This document shows, piece after piece, positions 44,026 to 52,990 of a DNA stretch of 64,000 nucleotides (its first letter is position 1; every line of letters starts with the position of its first letter). Origin of the DNA: RBC038 sp041390625 (GTDB lineage Bacteria > Chloroflexota > Dehalococcoidia > UBA2979); contig JAWKPM010000011.1 of NCBI GenBank assembly GCA_041390625.1, positions 111,412 through 175,411 on the forward strand, given 5' to 3'. Position numbers and translations under genes: made by a program. The notes below the pieces were generated by a model, which saw only the letters and a list, made by a program, of their open reading frames with translations, ran no database searches and was not told the DNA's origin.

Positions 44026-44715
44026 GTGGCGACAGCAGCCGAGCCACATCGCGTCCTGGTCGTCGATGACGATCCCACCGTCGCCAGCCTCCTGCGACGA
44101 GGCCTGACGTACGCCGGCTTCACCGCCTCCGTCGCCCACTCCGGCCCCGAGGCGTTGCAGGCCGTCCACGACCATCGGCCGGACATCGTGATCCTCGATG
44201 TGATGATGCCCGACATGGATGGCGTCGAGGTCTGTCGGCGCCTGCGCAGCACGGTCCCGGACCTCCCCATCATCATGCTCACCGCCCGTGACTCCACCGA
44301 TGACGAGATCGCCGGCCTCGAGGCCGGGGCCGACGACTACGTCCGCAAGCCCTTCAGCTTCGAGGTCCTGACCGCCCGCCTGCAGGCGCTGCTGCGGCGT
44401 CACGGCGCCGACGACACCAACCTCCAGTACGGCGACCTCACCCTCGATGTGCCCGGACGCCTCGCCTATCGCGGCGAGCGACGCATCGACCTCACGACCA
44501 CCGAGTTCGACGTGCTGAGCCTCCTCGTGGAGCACGCCGGCCACGTCATCTCGAAGGAGCAGATCCTCGAGCACGTGTGGGGCTACGACTTCGGAGGCAA
44601 CACCAACATCGTCGAGGTCTACGTCCGCGCGCTTCGGGTCAAGCTCGAGGCCGCCGGCGAGCCCCGCCTGATCCAGACCGTCCGCGGCGCCGGGTACGTA
44701 CTGCGAGACGCCTAG
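44026..44715 (+). CDS. OmpR-family response regulator
   Basis: A 229-residue regulator: VLVVDDDPTV acidic pocket, phospho-Asp in VILDVMMPD, MLTARDS and RKPF, then a winged helix with RRIDLTTTEFDVL, VWGYDFGGNTNIVEVYVRAL and RGAGYVLRDA. GTG 44026 is the only in-frame start after the stop at 44014-44016. An out-of-frame ATG (44013) follows AGGGGGC. Paired with the kinase starting 14 bp downstream. DNA-binding domain nearly the same as that of 34447-35235. Confidence 0.93.
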   Translation: MATAAEPHRVLVVDDDPTVASLLRRGLTYAGFTASVAHSGPEALQAVHDHRPDIVILDVMMPDMDGVEVCRRLRSTVPDLPIIMLTARDSTDDEIAGLEAGADDYVRKPFSFEVLTARLQALLRRHGADDTNLQYGDLTLDVPGRLAYRGERRIDLTTTEFDVLSLLVEHAGHVISKEQILEHVWGYDFGGNTNIVEVYVRALRVKLEAAGEPRLIQTVRGAGYVLRDA

Positions 44716-44728
44716 TGCGGGACGTCTA

Positions 44729-46213
44729 GTGCCGCTGCACCTCCGGCTCACCCTCTGGCACGTCGCGCTCGCGGCCCTCGTCGTCCTCGTGGTCGCGCTC
44801 ACCGCCTACACGTTGCACGTGCGCTCGCTCTATGCCGACGTCGATCAGGCCCTGGCCGACGACGCCGCCATCCTGGCACCCGTGCTCGATGTCCTCGCCG
44901 AGGCCACGGACACTCCGCAGCAGGCGCCGACCGCGCGAGCGAGCTCGCACGTGCGGATCTTCGATGCCGATGGCAACGCCCTGAGCCTGCCCGGTTCCGA
45001 CGGCCAGGTGCCGCCGCTCACCCCTGGCGAGGTCCTGGCATCCGACGGCGGCCCCGCGTACGACCCCCTCGTTCAACTGCTGCCCGAGGTGCCGGGCCCC
45101 GACCTCGGCTCATTCACCGTCGTCGATGTCGAGGGTGGCCGTGAGCGTGTTTATGTCCTCCCCGTCCGTACTCGCGGCACACTCGATGGCTACGTGATGG
45201 CCTGGACGTCGCTCCGAAGCGTCGACCAGTCGGTCGCACGCTTCCGGTTGCTCTTGCTGGCCTCGTCGGTCGCCGGCCTGCTGACCGCCGCGGCCGGCGG
45301 TCTCGTCGTCAGCCGCGTCGCGCTCCGCCCGATGCACGACGTGATCCTCACCGCGCGCGCCATCGAGCGTTCGAGGCGCTTCGATGCACGCGTCCCGTCG
45401 CCACCCGAGGACCGGCGCGACGACCTCGCGGAGCTGATTCGCACCCTCAACGACATGCTCGACAGCCTCGAGGAGGCCTACCGCTCGCAGCAGCGCTTCG
45501 TCGCCGATGCCGCCCACGAGCTGCGCAGCCCCCTCACGACTCTTCGAGGCAACCTCGAGCTGATCGAGGCGAATACGACGATGCCGGCCGAGGAGCGCAC
45601 CGAGGCGCTGACCGACATGCGCGGTGCAGCGGAGCGGCTCTCGACCCTGGTTGACGAGCTCTTGCTGCTCGCGCGGTGGGATGCCGGTGAGCAGATCCGT
45701 CACGAGCCCGTGCGCCTCGACGAGGTCGCCGTCGCGGCCGTCTCGGATCTTCGCACCGCACCCGACCGCGATCGCATCCACCTCGACGTCGAGGCGGTGA
45801 CCGCCACCGGCGACGCCGGCGCCCTCCGCCGGTTGATCACGATTCTGCTCGACAACGCGCGCAAGTACGCGCCGCCCCCGGCCGCCATCGAGGTGCGCGT
45901 TCGCGATCTCGAGGGACGGCCGTCACTCGTCGTGCGCGACCACGGCATCGGCATCGATGCAGAGGAGCGCGCCCGGATCTTCGAGCGCTTCTATCGAGGC
46001 GAGCGCGCTCGGCGCTCGGGCGCGGCCGGCGCAGGCCTCGGCCTGGCCATCGCGCGCTCGATCGCGCAGCAGCACGGTGGTGAGATCACCGTGGAGTCGC
46101 CAGAAGACGGAGGGACGAAGGTAGTCGTGTCGTTGCCGCCGCCGGAAGAGTCGCCGGGCACGGATGCCCGGGTTCGCTCGCCCCGCGTCGGTCTCGAGGA
46201 GCCGGCCGGCTAG
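44729..46213 (+). CDS. membrane sensor histidine kinase
   Basis: A 494-residue kinase partner of the regulator at 44026. TM1 (LWHVALAALVVLVVALTAY), a ~140-residue extracytoplasmic domain, TM2 (LLLLASSVAGLLTAAAGGLVV), HAMP (RVALRPMHDVILTAR), HisKA with His in AAHELRSPLTT (~residue 268), HATPase N-box LLDNARKYAP, G1 DHGIGID and G2 GAGLGLAI. Sensory signal unknown. GTG start. Ends with a 4-bp tail-to-tail overlap with 46210-46482. Confidence 0.94.
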   Translation: MPLHLRLTLWHVALAALVVLVVALTAYTLHVRSLYADVDQALADDAAILAPVLDVLAEATDTPQQAPTARASSHVRIFDADGNALSLPGSDGQVPPLTPGEVLASDGGPAYDPLVQLLPEVPGPDLGSFTVVDVEGGRERVYVLPVRTRGTLDGYVMAWTSLRSVDQSVARFRLLLLASSVAGLLTAAAGGLVVSRVALRPMHDVILTARAIERSRRFDARVPSPPEDRRDDLAELIRTLNDMLDSLEEAYRSQQRFVADAAHELRSPLTTLRGNLELIEANTTMPAEERTEALTDMRGAAERLSTLVDELLLLARWDAGEQIRHEPVRLDEVAVAAVSDLRTAPDRDRIHLDVEAVTATGDAGALRRLITILLDNARKYAPPPAAIEVRVRDLEGRPSLVVRDHGIGIDAEERARIFERFYRGERARRSGAAGAGLGLAIARSIAQQHGGEITVESPEDGGTKVVVSLPPPEESPGTDARVRSPRVGLEEPAG

Positions 46214-46482
46214 CGCGCCTCGGTGAGCGTCGTCTCGATCGCCCCGTCGTCGTGTCCCGGCGCGTCGTCGAGGCGGCCGCCGAGTAGCACGACGAAGATC
46301 TCGTCCTCATCCGGGACGCGCGGCACGAGGTCGAGGCGGTAGAGCACCCGCAGCGTCGCCCGACCGAGGGCGTGCAGCGCGCGCTCCCCCAGGTTGAGAG
46401 GTCGGTGCCACGGGCCGCTGCCGTGAGCGGCGCCCCCGGGATGGGAAACGGGGTGTGCGATGTGGTGTGCAGGCCGTGCCAT
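46210..46482 (-). CDS. 90-aa hypothetical protein
   Basis: His/Pro/Gly-rich N-terminus (MARPAHHIAHPVSHPGG), a middle segment LGERALHALGRATLRVLYRLDLVPR, and an acidic strand DEDEIFVVLLGGRLDD. No family recognised. ATG 46482; GGAGG is rather far upstream (13 nt). It sits in front of a 3-4-copy regulatory array in its own orientation. Confidence 0.55.
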   Translation of the reverse strand: MARPAHHIAHPVSHPGGAAHGSGPWHRPLNLGERALHALGRATLRVLYRLDLVPRVPDEDEIFVVLLGGRLDDAPGHDDGAIETTLTEAR

Positions 46483-46504
46483 GCATCGATCGTCGGCCTC
46501 CCCG

Positions 46505-46542
46505 TTAAGGAACGCCTGAGCCCATGCTGAAGCAGTGCTGAA
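46505..46542 (-). promoter_or_regulatory. 11-bp-period repeat array, minus-facing half
   Basis: CTGAG at 46516, CTGAA at 46527 and CTGAA at 46538, with a weaker TTAAG at 46505, all 11 bp apart, facing the gene starting at 46482. It is the mirror of the plus-facing array that follows directly. Confidence 0.65.
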
Positions 46543-46556
46543 GCGATCACGTCTCC

Positions 46557-46594
46557 TTCAGCCTGCCTTCAGCGTGTGCTCAGCCGAGGATCAG
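46557..46594 (+). promoter_or_regulatory. 11-bp-period repeat array, plus-facing half (four copies)
   Basis: TTCAG at 46557, TTCAG at 46568, CTCAG at 46579 and ATCAG at 46590 start exactly 11 bp apart, 28 bp before the ATG at 46622 and upstream of the large CLC gene. Confidence 0.7.
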
Positions 46595-46621
46595 CCCCGC
46601 GGTTCATGCTCGAAGAGACCC

Positions 46622-46810
46622 ATGCAGAGCACCACTCACGACGACACCACCGGCGGCGATACCACCCCGGCACCGACACCCGTCGACGACGAGACGGACA
46701 GTCCTCGCGCACGGCGGGGGTTCGTCGCGCCCCACTGCTCCGGCGACGATTCGAGCGCGGCACGCTCCCCCGCGCTTGAATCCGCGCCCCGGACGGGGCC
46801 CGCGCGATGA
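46622..46810 (+). CDS. 62-aa disordered protein upstream of the CLC gene
   Basis: Starts MQSTTHDDTTGGDTTPAPTP; Thr/Asp/Pro-rich, then Arg- and Ser-rich, without hydrophobic segments. GAAGAG lies upstream, and the stop overlaps the CLC start (ATGATGA at 46807). Codons are GC-rich at third positions. It could be a leader for translational coupling or a regulatory peptide; it may also be non-coding. Confidence 0.45.
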   Translation: MQSTTHDDTTGGDTTPAPTPVDDETDSPRARRGFVAPHCSGDDSSAARSPALESAPRTGPAR

Positions 46811-49359
46811 TGGGGAGCACCTCGGTACCCGCCCTCACCGCGAGAATGCACGAGGGCCGTGAGTGGCTCCTCGCGAATTACCTGCGTAAGTGGGTGATCG
46901 TCGGCGTCCTCATCGGCATTGCCGCCGGCCTGGGCGCCATCCTCTTCTTTCAGTCGATCCAGATCGCCCTCGACCTGTTCCTCGGACGGCTCGCCGGAGT
47001 GCACCCACCCGGCCCTCGAGGCGAAGGCGAAACGATCATCACCCCGATCGCCCATCGATGGGCGATCCCGCTGGTCACCACGTTCGGCGGCCTGCTGAGC
47101 GGCCTCATCGTTTTCACGCTGGCTCCCGAAGCCGAGGGCCACGGCACCGACGCCGCCATCGAGGCGTTCCACCAGCGCGCCGGTCGCATCCGAGCGCGCA
47201 TCCCCGCCATCAAGACCGTCGCCTCCGCGATCACGATCGGGAGCGGCGGCAGCGCCGGCCGCGAGGGACCGACCGCCCAGATCGCAGCCGGTGTCGGCTC
47301 GTGGCTCGGTGAGCGGCTGCGTCTTTCCGCGGAGGACCGCCGCATCGCCGTCACTGTCGGCCTGGGCGCCGGCATCGGCGCCATCTTCAAGGCGCCGCTC
47401 GGCGGCGCCCTCCTCGCCGCCGAGATCCTCTACCTCCGCGACTTCGAGCTCGCCGCCATCGTGCCGGGCTTCATCGCCTCGGTCATCGGCTACTCGATCT
47501 TCGCCGCGTGGTCGGGCTGGGAGCCGGTCTTCGGCAGCGGCCTTGGCTATCGCTTCACGGACCCGGCGTCGCTCGGTTGGTACGCGCTGCTCGGCCTCGT
47601 ATGTGGCGTGGTTGGCATGGTCTACGTCCGCACGTTCCAGCAGACCCGCGACCTGTTCCACAAGCTGTCGATTCCCCCGCACTTCAAGCCGGCGATCGGG
47701 GGCCTGCTCGTGGGCCTGATCGCGATGCAGTACCCGCAGATCCTCGCGATGGGCTACGGCTGGCTGCAGTTCGCCATCGAGGGCGACACCGTCTCCATGG
47801 CCGCCCACACGATGCTGATCCTGGCCGCGCTGAAGATCGTCGCGACCGCCCTCACGGTTGGCTCGGGCGGCAGCGGCGGTGTGTTCGCACCGGGTCTGTT
47901 CATCGGCGGCATGCTCGGCGGGGGCCTCTGGTCGATGCTGCACAGCCACGTGCCGGGCATGCCCGTCGAGGCCGAGCCGTTCGTCGTCGTCGGCATGGGC
48001 GCGCTGTTCGGCGGCATCGCGAAGGCGCCGATCGCAGTGATGCTGATGGTCGCCGAGATGACGGGCGAGTTCACGATGATCGTACCGGCGATGATCGCGA
48101 CGTCCGTCGCCTACCTCGTGAGCGGCAGCGTCACGATCTACGAGAGCCAGCTCCCCACCCGAGGCGACTCCCCCGCCCACCGCGGCGAGTTCACCATCCC
48201 GCTCATCCAGACCATCGACGTCGGGCGCGCGATGCAGCCCGCACCGAGCGTCGCGCCCCTCGATTCGCTGACGACCGCCATACAGCTGATGGAGGCGCGC
48301 TCCCTGCGCGTCGCGCCGGTCGTCGAGGACGATCGCCTCGTCGGTTGCCTCTCCGACGTCGATGCCTTGAGAGCACGCGTCGACGGCCGCGAGTACGTGC
48401 AGGAGGCGATGCAGGCGCCGCCGATCGTGACCTACGCGACTGACAGCCTGCTCACGGCATTGCAGCGAATGACCCGGGCTGCCCTCGGCGGGTTGCCGGT
48501 CGTCGAGCGGAACGAACCCACGCGGCTCCTCGGCTTCATCACCATCACCGATGTCGCACGCGTCCTGGACCTCCAGGTGAACGCGCTCGCCTCACAGCCC
48601 GAGACGGTGCGCGCCGCGGCCGACGACCCGCTGCGCTTCATCGCTGTCGAAGAGACGATGAGCCGCGCGTTCGACACCATCTCCGCCGATGCCACGCTCG
48701 CCGAGGCGGCACGACGCTTCAGCGTCGGCGACCATCACGCCCTCCTCGTCGTCGACGCCGACGGCGGACTGACGGGCATCGTCACCGTGCCCGACCTCGA
48801 GCGCGCGACGACCGCGGACGCGCCCGACGAGACGCCCATCACCGAGGTCGCGACGACCAACGTCGTGACGGCGCGCGTGGGCCAGTTCGTCGCCGACGCG
48901 CTCGCCCAACCCGGCGCCGAAGGGGCGCGACAGCTCCCCGTCGTCAGCGATCGAGGCGACCTCCTCGTCCCCGTCGGCCTGCTCCGACGAAGCGATGTCG
49001 TGGTCGCGTATCTCCGGGGACGCGAGCGACGCGCCGGTGCCATCCGCAACGACGGCGGCGAAGTGCTCTCCGCCGAGATCCCGATCGAGCGCCTCGACGA
49101 CGCGAACGGCCTGACCCTTGCAGAGCTCGGACTGCCACCCGACACGGTCGTCACCGCCGTCGAGCGCGCCGGCCGTGTCCTCGTCCCGCGAGGTGGCCTG
49201 CGGCTCCTCGCCGGCGACCGCCTCCGCCTGCTCGGCTCGAGCGAGGCGCTGCCGGCCGCACTCGAGCACCTGCGGCGCATCGGCCACACGACCGCGACCG
49301 AGGCGTACGAACGCCCCGGTGCGCTCGTCGCCGGCGTCGCGCCTCGCGAGGTGCGCTAG
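46807..49359 (+). CDS. CLC chloride channel with CBS domains and TrkA-C-like domain
   Basis: An 850-residue CLC protein. Residues 25-445 are the channel: GSGGSAGREGP (~145, gating Glu), GSGGSGGVFAPGLFIGG (~353) and AEMTGEF. Then come two CBS pairs (about 470-600 and 615-735: MQPAPSVAPL, LGFITITDVARVLDL, GIVTVPDLERAT, VPVGLLRRSDVV) and a C-terminal RCK_C/TrkA-C-like domain (GLTLAELGLPPDTVVTAVER ... LLAGDRLRLLGS). The added ligand-binding modules suggest gating by nucleotides. ATG 46807; the next ATG at 46843 is possible. Confidence 0.93.
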   Translation: MMGSTSVPALTARMHEGREWLLANYLRKWVIVGVLIGIAAGLGAILFFQSIQIALDLFLGRLAGVHPPGPRGEGETIITPIAHRWAIPLVTTFGGLLSGLIVFTLAPEAEGHGTDAAIEAFHQRAGRIRARIPAIKTVASAITIGSGGSAGREGPTAQIAAGVGSWLGERLRLSAEDRRIAVTVGLGAGIGAIFKAPLGGALLAAEILYLRDFELAAIVPGFIASVIGYSIFAAWSGWEPVFGSGLGYRFTDPASLGWYALLGLVCGVVGMVYVRTFQQTRDLFHKLSIPPHFKPAIGGLLVGLIAMQYPQILAMGYGWLQFAIEGDTVSMAAHTMLILAALKIVATALTVGSGGSGGVFAPGLFIGGMLGGGLWSMLHSHVPGMPVEAEPFVVVGMGALFGGIAKAPIAVMLMVAEMTGEFTMIVPAMIATSVAYLVSGSVTIYESQLPTRGDSPAHRGEFTIPLIQTIDVGRAMQPAPSVAPLDSLTTAIQLMEARSLRVAPVVEDDRLVGCLSDVDALRARVDGREYVQEAMQAPPIVTYATDSLLTALQRMTRAALGGLPVVERNEPTRLLGFITITDVARVLDLQVNALASQPETVRAAADDPLRFIAVEETMSRAFDTISADATLAEAARRFSVGDHHALLVVDADGGLTGIVTVPDLERATTADAPDETPITEVATTNVVTARVGQFVADALAQPGAEGARQLPVVSDRGDLLVPVGLLRRSDVVVAYLRGRERRAGAIRNDGGEVLSAEIPIERLDDANGLTLAELGLPPDTVVTAVERAGRVLVPRGGLRLLAGDRLRLLGSSEALPAALEHLRRIGHTTATEAYERPGALVAGVAPREVR

Positions 49360-49380
49360 CCTCGAGGTTCGAACCCCGAC

Positions 49381-50705
49381 TTACGCCCGCTTCAGCCGAA
49401 TCGTCACCTCAAGACCGCCCTCGAGGTGATTGAGTGCTGTGAGCGCGCCCTCGTTCCGTGCGATCAGCCGGCGCGCGATCGCCAGCCCGAGACCCGCGTG
49501 CCCCGAGGTCGGTGTGCGCGCGCTGTCGAGGCGCGTGAACGTGTCGAACAAGGTCGCGAGGGCCTCTCGAGGCACACCCGGACCGTGATCTCGAACGACG
49601 ATGAGCACGTCCCCGCCCTCGGACGAGGTACGGATGTCGACAGGCGTGCCGGCCGGAGTGTGTGCCAGCACGTTCTCGAGGAGCGCGCGCAGGGCGCGTC
49701 GCAGGTCGGCCTCGTCGGCGCGCGCTTCGACGGCCGGCCCGACCGCCGTCACCGAGGTCTGGTGCGCCTCGAGCAGCGGCGCCATCTGCACCACGACGCC
49801 GTCGATGACCGTGCGCGCCGCCACCGGCACGACCGGCCGCGCCTCCGTACCGGCATCGAGGCGGGCCAGCGCCAACAGCTCTTCGACGAGGTCCGACGCC
49901 TCTACCGAGGTGTCCAGGATCTCCTGCACCGACTCGCGTTGTTCGCCCTCGAGCGGCTCACGCAGCAACAGCTCCGAGGAGGCGCGAATCACCGCCAGCG
50001 GCGATCGCAGCTCATGCGAGGCGTCCCCAACGAACCGACGCTGGTGCTCGTAGGCGGTTTCGATCGGCCGGAGGGCCCGTCCGGACACCCAGTACCCACC
50101 GAGGACGCCGAGCAGCAGACCCCCGGCCCCAACGCTGCCGAGGACCACGAGCACCAGCCGCAGTTGGCGATCGTGCGCCGCCAGGCTGCGCCCACCGATG
50201 ACGACGCCCGCCACGCCCGGCGCGGCCTCGACCGGCTCGAACCGCTCGTCGTCGCCGTCCTCGTCGCGCTCGGCGGCCCCGACACCCGGGCCCTCGAGGC
50301 GTTCGCCCGGAATCGGCCGCGCGAGCACGCGGAGGCGGGAACCGTGGTCCGTCACCGTGGCCCACGTCGAAGTGCCCTCGAGCGCGCTCCCGACGAGCCC
50401 GCGCTCGATGAACTCACCGGCCTCGATGCCGCTCGGGTTCGCCACCAGCGCGCCGTCGGCGCGGAACACGAGGAGGAAGACGTCCGCCGTCTCCCCCTCG
50501 AACTCCCGCTCGAGGTCGATCGGTCGCAGGCTCGCCGGGCTCGGGTTCGTGCCGAGCCACGCCTGGACGACCGTCTCGACCCCGCGGTCGACCTCGTCAT
50601 CGAGGCTCCGCGCCAGCGACCAGTAGGCCGCGGCGCCCAGCGCCCCGAGGGTCGCGATGAAGATGGCGGCGTACCAGGCGGTGAGGCGCAGGCGCGCCCG
50701 CCCGA

Positions 50706-50709
<4 letters not shown>
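49381..50709 (-). CDS. membrane sensor histidine kinase
   Basis: A 442-residue kinase. TM1 (LTAWYAAIFIATLGALGAAAY), ~150-residue extracytoplasmic sensor with an acidic stretch (AERDEDGDDERFEP), TM2 (LVLVVLGSVGAGGLLLGVLGG), no clear HAMP, HisKA with His in DASHELRSPLAVI (~226), HATPase with N-box LLENVLAHTP (Asn kept), G1 DHGPGVP and G2 GHAGLGLAI. The ATG overlaps the regulator stop (ATGA), giving one transcription unit. Confidence 0.92.
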
Positions 50710-51407
<698 letters not shown>

Positions 51408-51455
51408 GTGAGGCGCCTTTGTGCTCCCGCGCCTGCCTCGACCGCCCGCGCTCCG

Positions 51456-51477
51456 TCGATGTGAGAACTCACATCGA
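51456..51477. promoter_or_regulatory. operator-like perfect palindrome
   Basis: TCGATGTGAG (51456-51465), AA, CTCACATCGA (51468-51477): a perfect 10-2-10 inverted repeat. CTCAC also recurs 11 bp on at 51479, giving a direct-repeat element. It lies between the divergent regulator (51407) and flavin-cassette (51547) starts, ideal for joint control. Confidence 0.65.
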
Positions 51478-51546
51478 ACTCACAAGAAGGGCTAACGATC
51501 GCCGCCGATGCTGGATATCGGAACCGAGAGCGGCAGAGGAGGACAG

Positions 51547-51861
51547 ATGGCCAGGTCAGTTGGAGTCGCATACGGGATCGCGGGCGCGGCGGTCGCCGCC
51601 GCGATCATCGCGGTCGCCGGCGCAACCACCGGCTTCGGGGATGGCACCGCCGATGCCTCGACCAGCGTCGCCACGCAGCAAGCGCCGCTCGACGGCGCGA
51701 CAACCGCCGGCACGCAGACCTCGAGGGTCGTCACCGGTCCGAACGGCGAGCAGATCGAGTACGTGTACGTCGATCAGCCGGCCACCTACCACGACGACGA
51801 CCACGAGGAGCACGAGCACGAGGGCTACGAGGGTCATGAGGACCATGAGGACGACGACTGA
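51547..51861 (+). CDS. cassette A protein 1: anchored His/Asp/Glu-rich small protein
   Basis: A 104-residue protein. Start MARSVGVAYGIAGAAVAAAI is a signal anchor, followed by a Thr/Ala-rich stretch with APLDGATTAG, a YVYVD strand and a metal-binding-like tail of His, Asp and Glu (HDDDHEEHEHEGYEGHEDHE). It would face outward. AGAGGAGG precedes the ATG. The N-terminus resembles that of 53822-54523 (SALAYGG ... GF-x-G). The tail may bind iron or other metals; this is inference. Confidence 0.8.
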   Translation: MARSVGVAYGIAGAAVAAAIIAVAGATTGFGDGTADASTSVATQQAPLDGATTAGTQTSRVVTGPNGEQIEYVYVDQPATYHDDDHEEHEHEGYEGHEDHEDDD

Positions 51862-52103
51862 TGAGCGCCAAATCTGACCGACGCAAGCGTGTGAATGCAT
51901 TCGTCGTCGCAGGGTCCGCCGCGATGTTCGCCACTGCCTGGGTCGGCGTCGTGCGCGCTGACCAACAGACGGCCACGGACGATGCGACCGTCGCCGTCGT
52001 GCAGACGGCGTCGACGACGACGGCCTTCCCCTCGGCGACGAACGCGGAGGCCACGCCGGCCCCTCGCCGAACCGTCATCGTGCGGCGGTCGAGGGCATCG
52101 TGA
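51861..52103 (+). CDS. cassette A protein 2: small N-terminally anchored protein
   Basis: An 80-residue protein. SDRRKRVNAFVVAGSAAMFA begins a signal anchor that ends near GVVRAD, followed by a short Thr/Ala-rich outer segment. The start overlaps the previous stop by 1 nt (TGATG). Its anchor, N-x-VV-AGSAA-x-A, matches that of 54552-55088. Function unknown. Confidence 0.72.
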   Translation: MSAKSDRRKRVNAFVVAGSAAMFATAWVGVVRADQQTATDDATVAVVQTASTTTAFPSATNAEATPAPRRTVIVRRSRAS

Positions 52104-52990
52104 CCTCCGCCCCCGCGGCCATCGAGGCGGACTCGACCACCCGTGAGTTCCGCGCCATGAACACCGACTGGTGGGTCACGGCGCGAGGCGCGGTCGACCT
52201 CGAGCCCATCGAGGCGCTGGTCCACGACGCCGAGGCGCGCTTCTCGCGCTTCCGAGACGATTCGGCGCTCGCGCGTCTGAACCGCGAGCGGTGCCTCGAG
52301 GACCGCGAGCTGGCCGCGATGGCCACACACGCCGCGGAGCTGACCCGCCTCACGCGCGGCGCATTCGACATTCGTGTCGGCGCCGCCATCGAGGCGGCCG
52401 GCTACGACCGCTCCTTCGAGTTGCTGGCGACGCGGCGCGTCCTCCCTCGCCGCGTCGCCGGCCAACCCTCGTCGCTCACCGTGGTGCTCGAGGGCAACGC
52501 GGTGCAGCTCGAGGGCGAGGGCGCACTCGACCTCGGCGGCATCGCCAAGGGCTGGACCATCGACCGCGCCGCCGAGGCGCTCGAGGCCGCGGGCATCCGC
52601 GACTACGTCATCGACGGCGGGGGCGACATCCGCGCCGGTGGTGACGCCCCGGGCGGCGACGCCTGGGGGATCGGCGTCGGCGACGGCCTCGCCGTCCGGC
52701 TCGAGGACCGCGCCGTCTGCACCTCATCGACCCGCCGTCGGCGCTGGCGTATGGCCGAGGGCGAGGCGCACCACATCATCGACCCCGCGTCCGGCGCCCC
52801 CGCCACCGAGGCGGCCGACACCGCCGTCGTCATCGCCACCGACGCCGCAACCGCCGACGCGCTGGCGACAGCCCTGTTGGCCGACCTCGACCGAGGCCTG
52901 GCCGCCGTCGTCGCCCTTGGCGCGGAAGCCCTGTTCGGCCTCGAGGGGCGATGGGAGATGACGCCGGGAATGGAGAGGTGGTTGATATGA
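52100..52990 (+). CDS. apbE: cassette A ApbE-like FAD:protein FMN transferase
   Basis: A 296-residue ApbE-family enzyme, expected to attach FMN covalently to a Thr/Ser of an acceptor protein. Matching motifs: FRAMNTDWWV near residue 18, FSRFRDDSALARLN (~50), LDLGGIAKGWTIDRA (~143), DYVIDGGGDI (~172), HHIIDPASGAPA (~225) and the DALATALL helix (~255). There is no signal peptide or lipobox, whereas typical ApbE proteins are exported lipoproteins; it would act in the cytoplasm. GTGA overlap with the previous gene and ATGA with the next. Confidence 0.93.
   Translation: MTSAPAAIEADSTTREFRAMNTDWWVTARGAVDLEPIEALVHDAEARFSRFRDDSALARLNRERCLEDRELAAMATHAAELTRLTRGAFDIRVGAAIEAAGYDRSFELLATRRVLPRRVAGQPSSLTVVLEGNAVQLEGEGALDLGGIAKGWTIDRAAEALEAAGIRDYVIDGGGDIRAGGDAPGGDAWGIGVGDGLAVRLEDRAVCTSSTRRRRWRMAEGEAHHIIDPASGAPATEAADTAVVIATDAATADALATALLADLDRGLAAVVALGAEALFGLEGRWEMTPGMERWLI

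Noticed and set aside
44013..44069. Short ORF starting at ATG 44013 with a good AGGGGGC site
   Set aside because: Only 18 codons, out of frame with the response regulator; it might be a coupling leader but nothing supports a product.
46535..46621. Extension of the 62-aa ORF to the ATG at 46535
   Set aside because: The extension would run through the four-copy regulatory repeat array; the ATG at 46622 is more likely.
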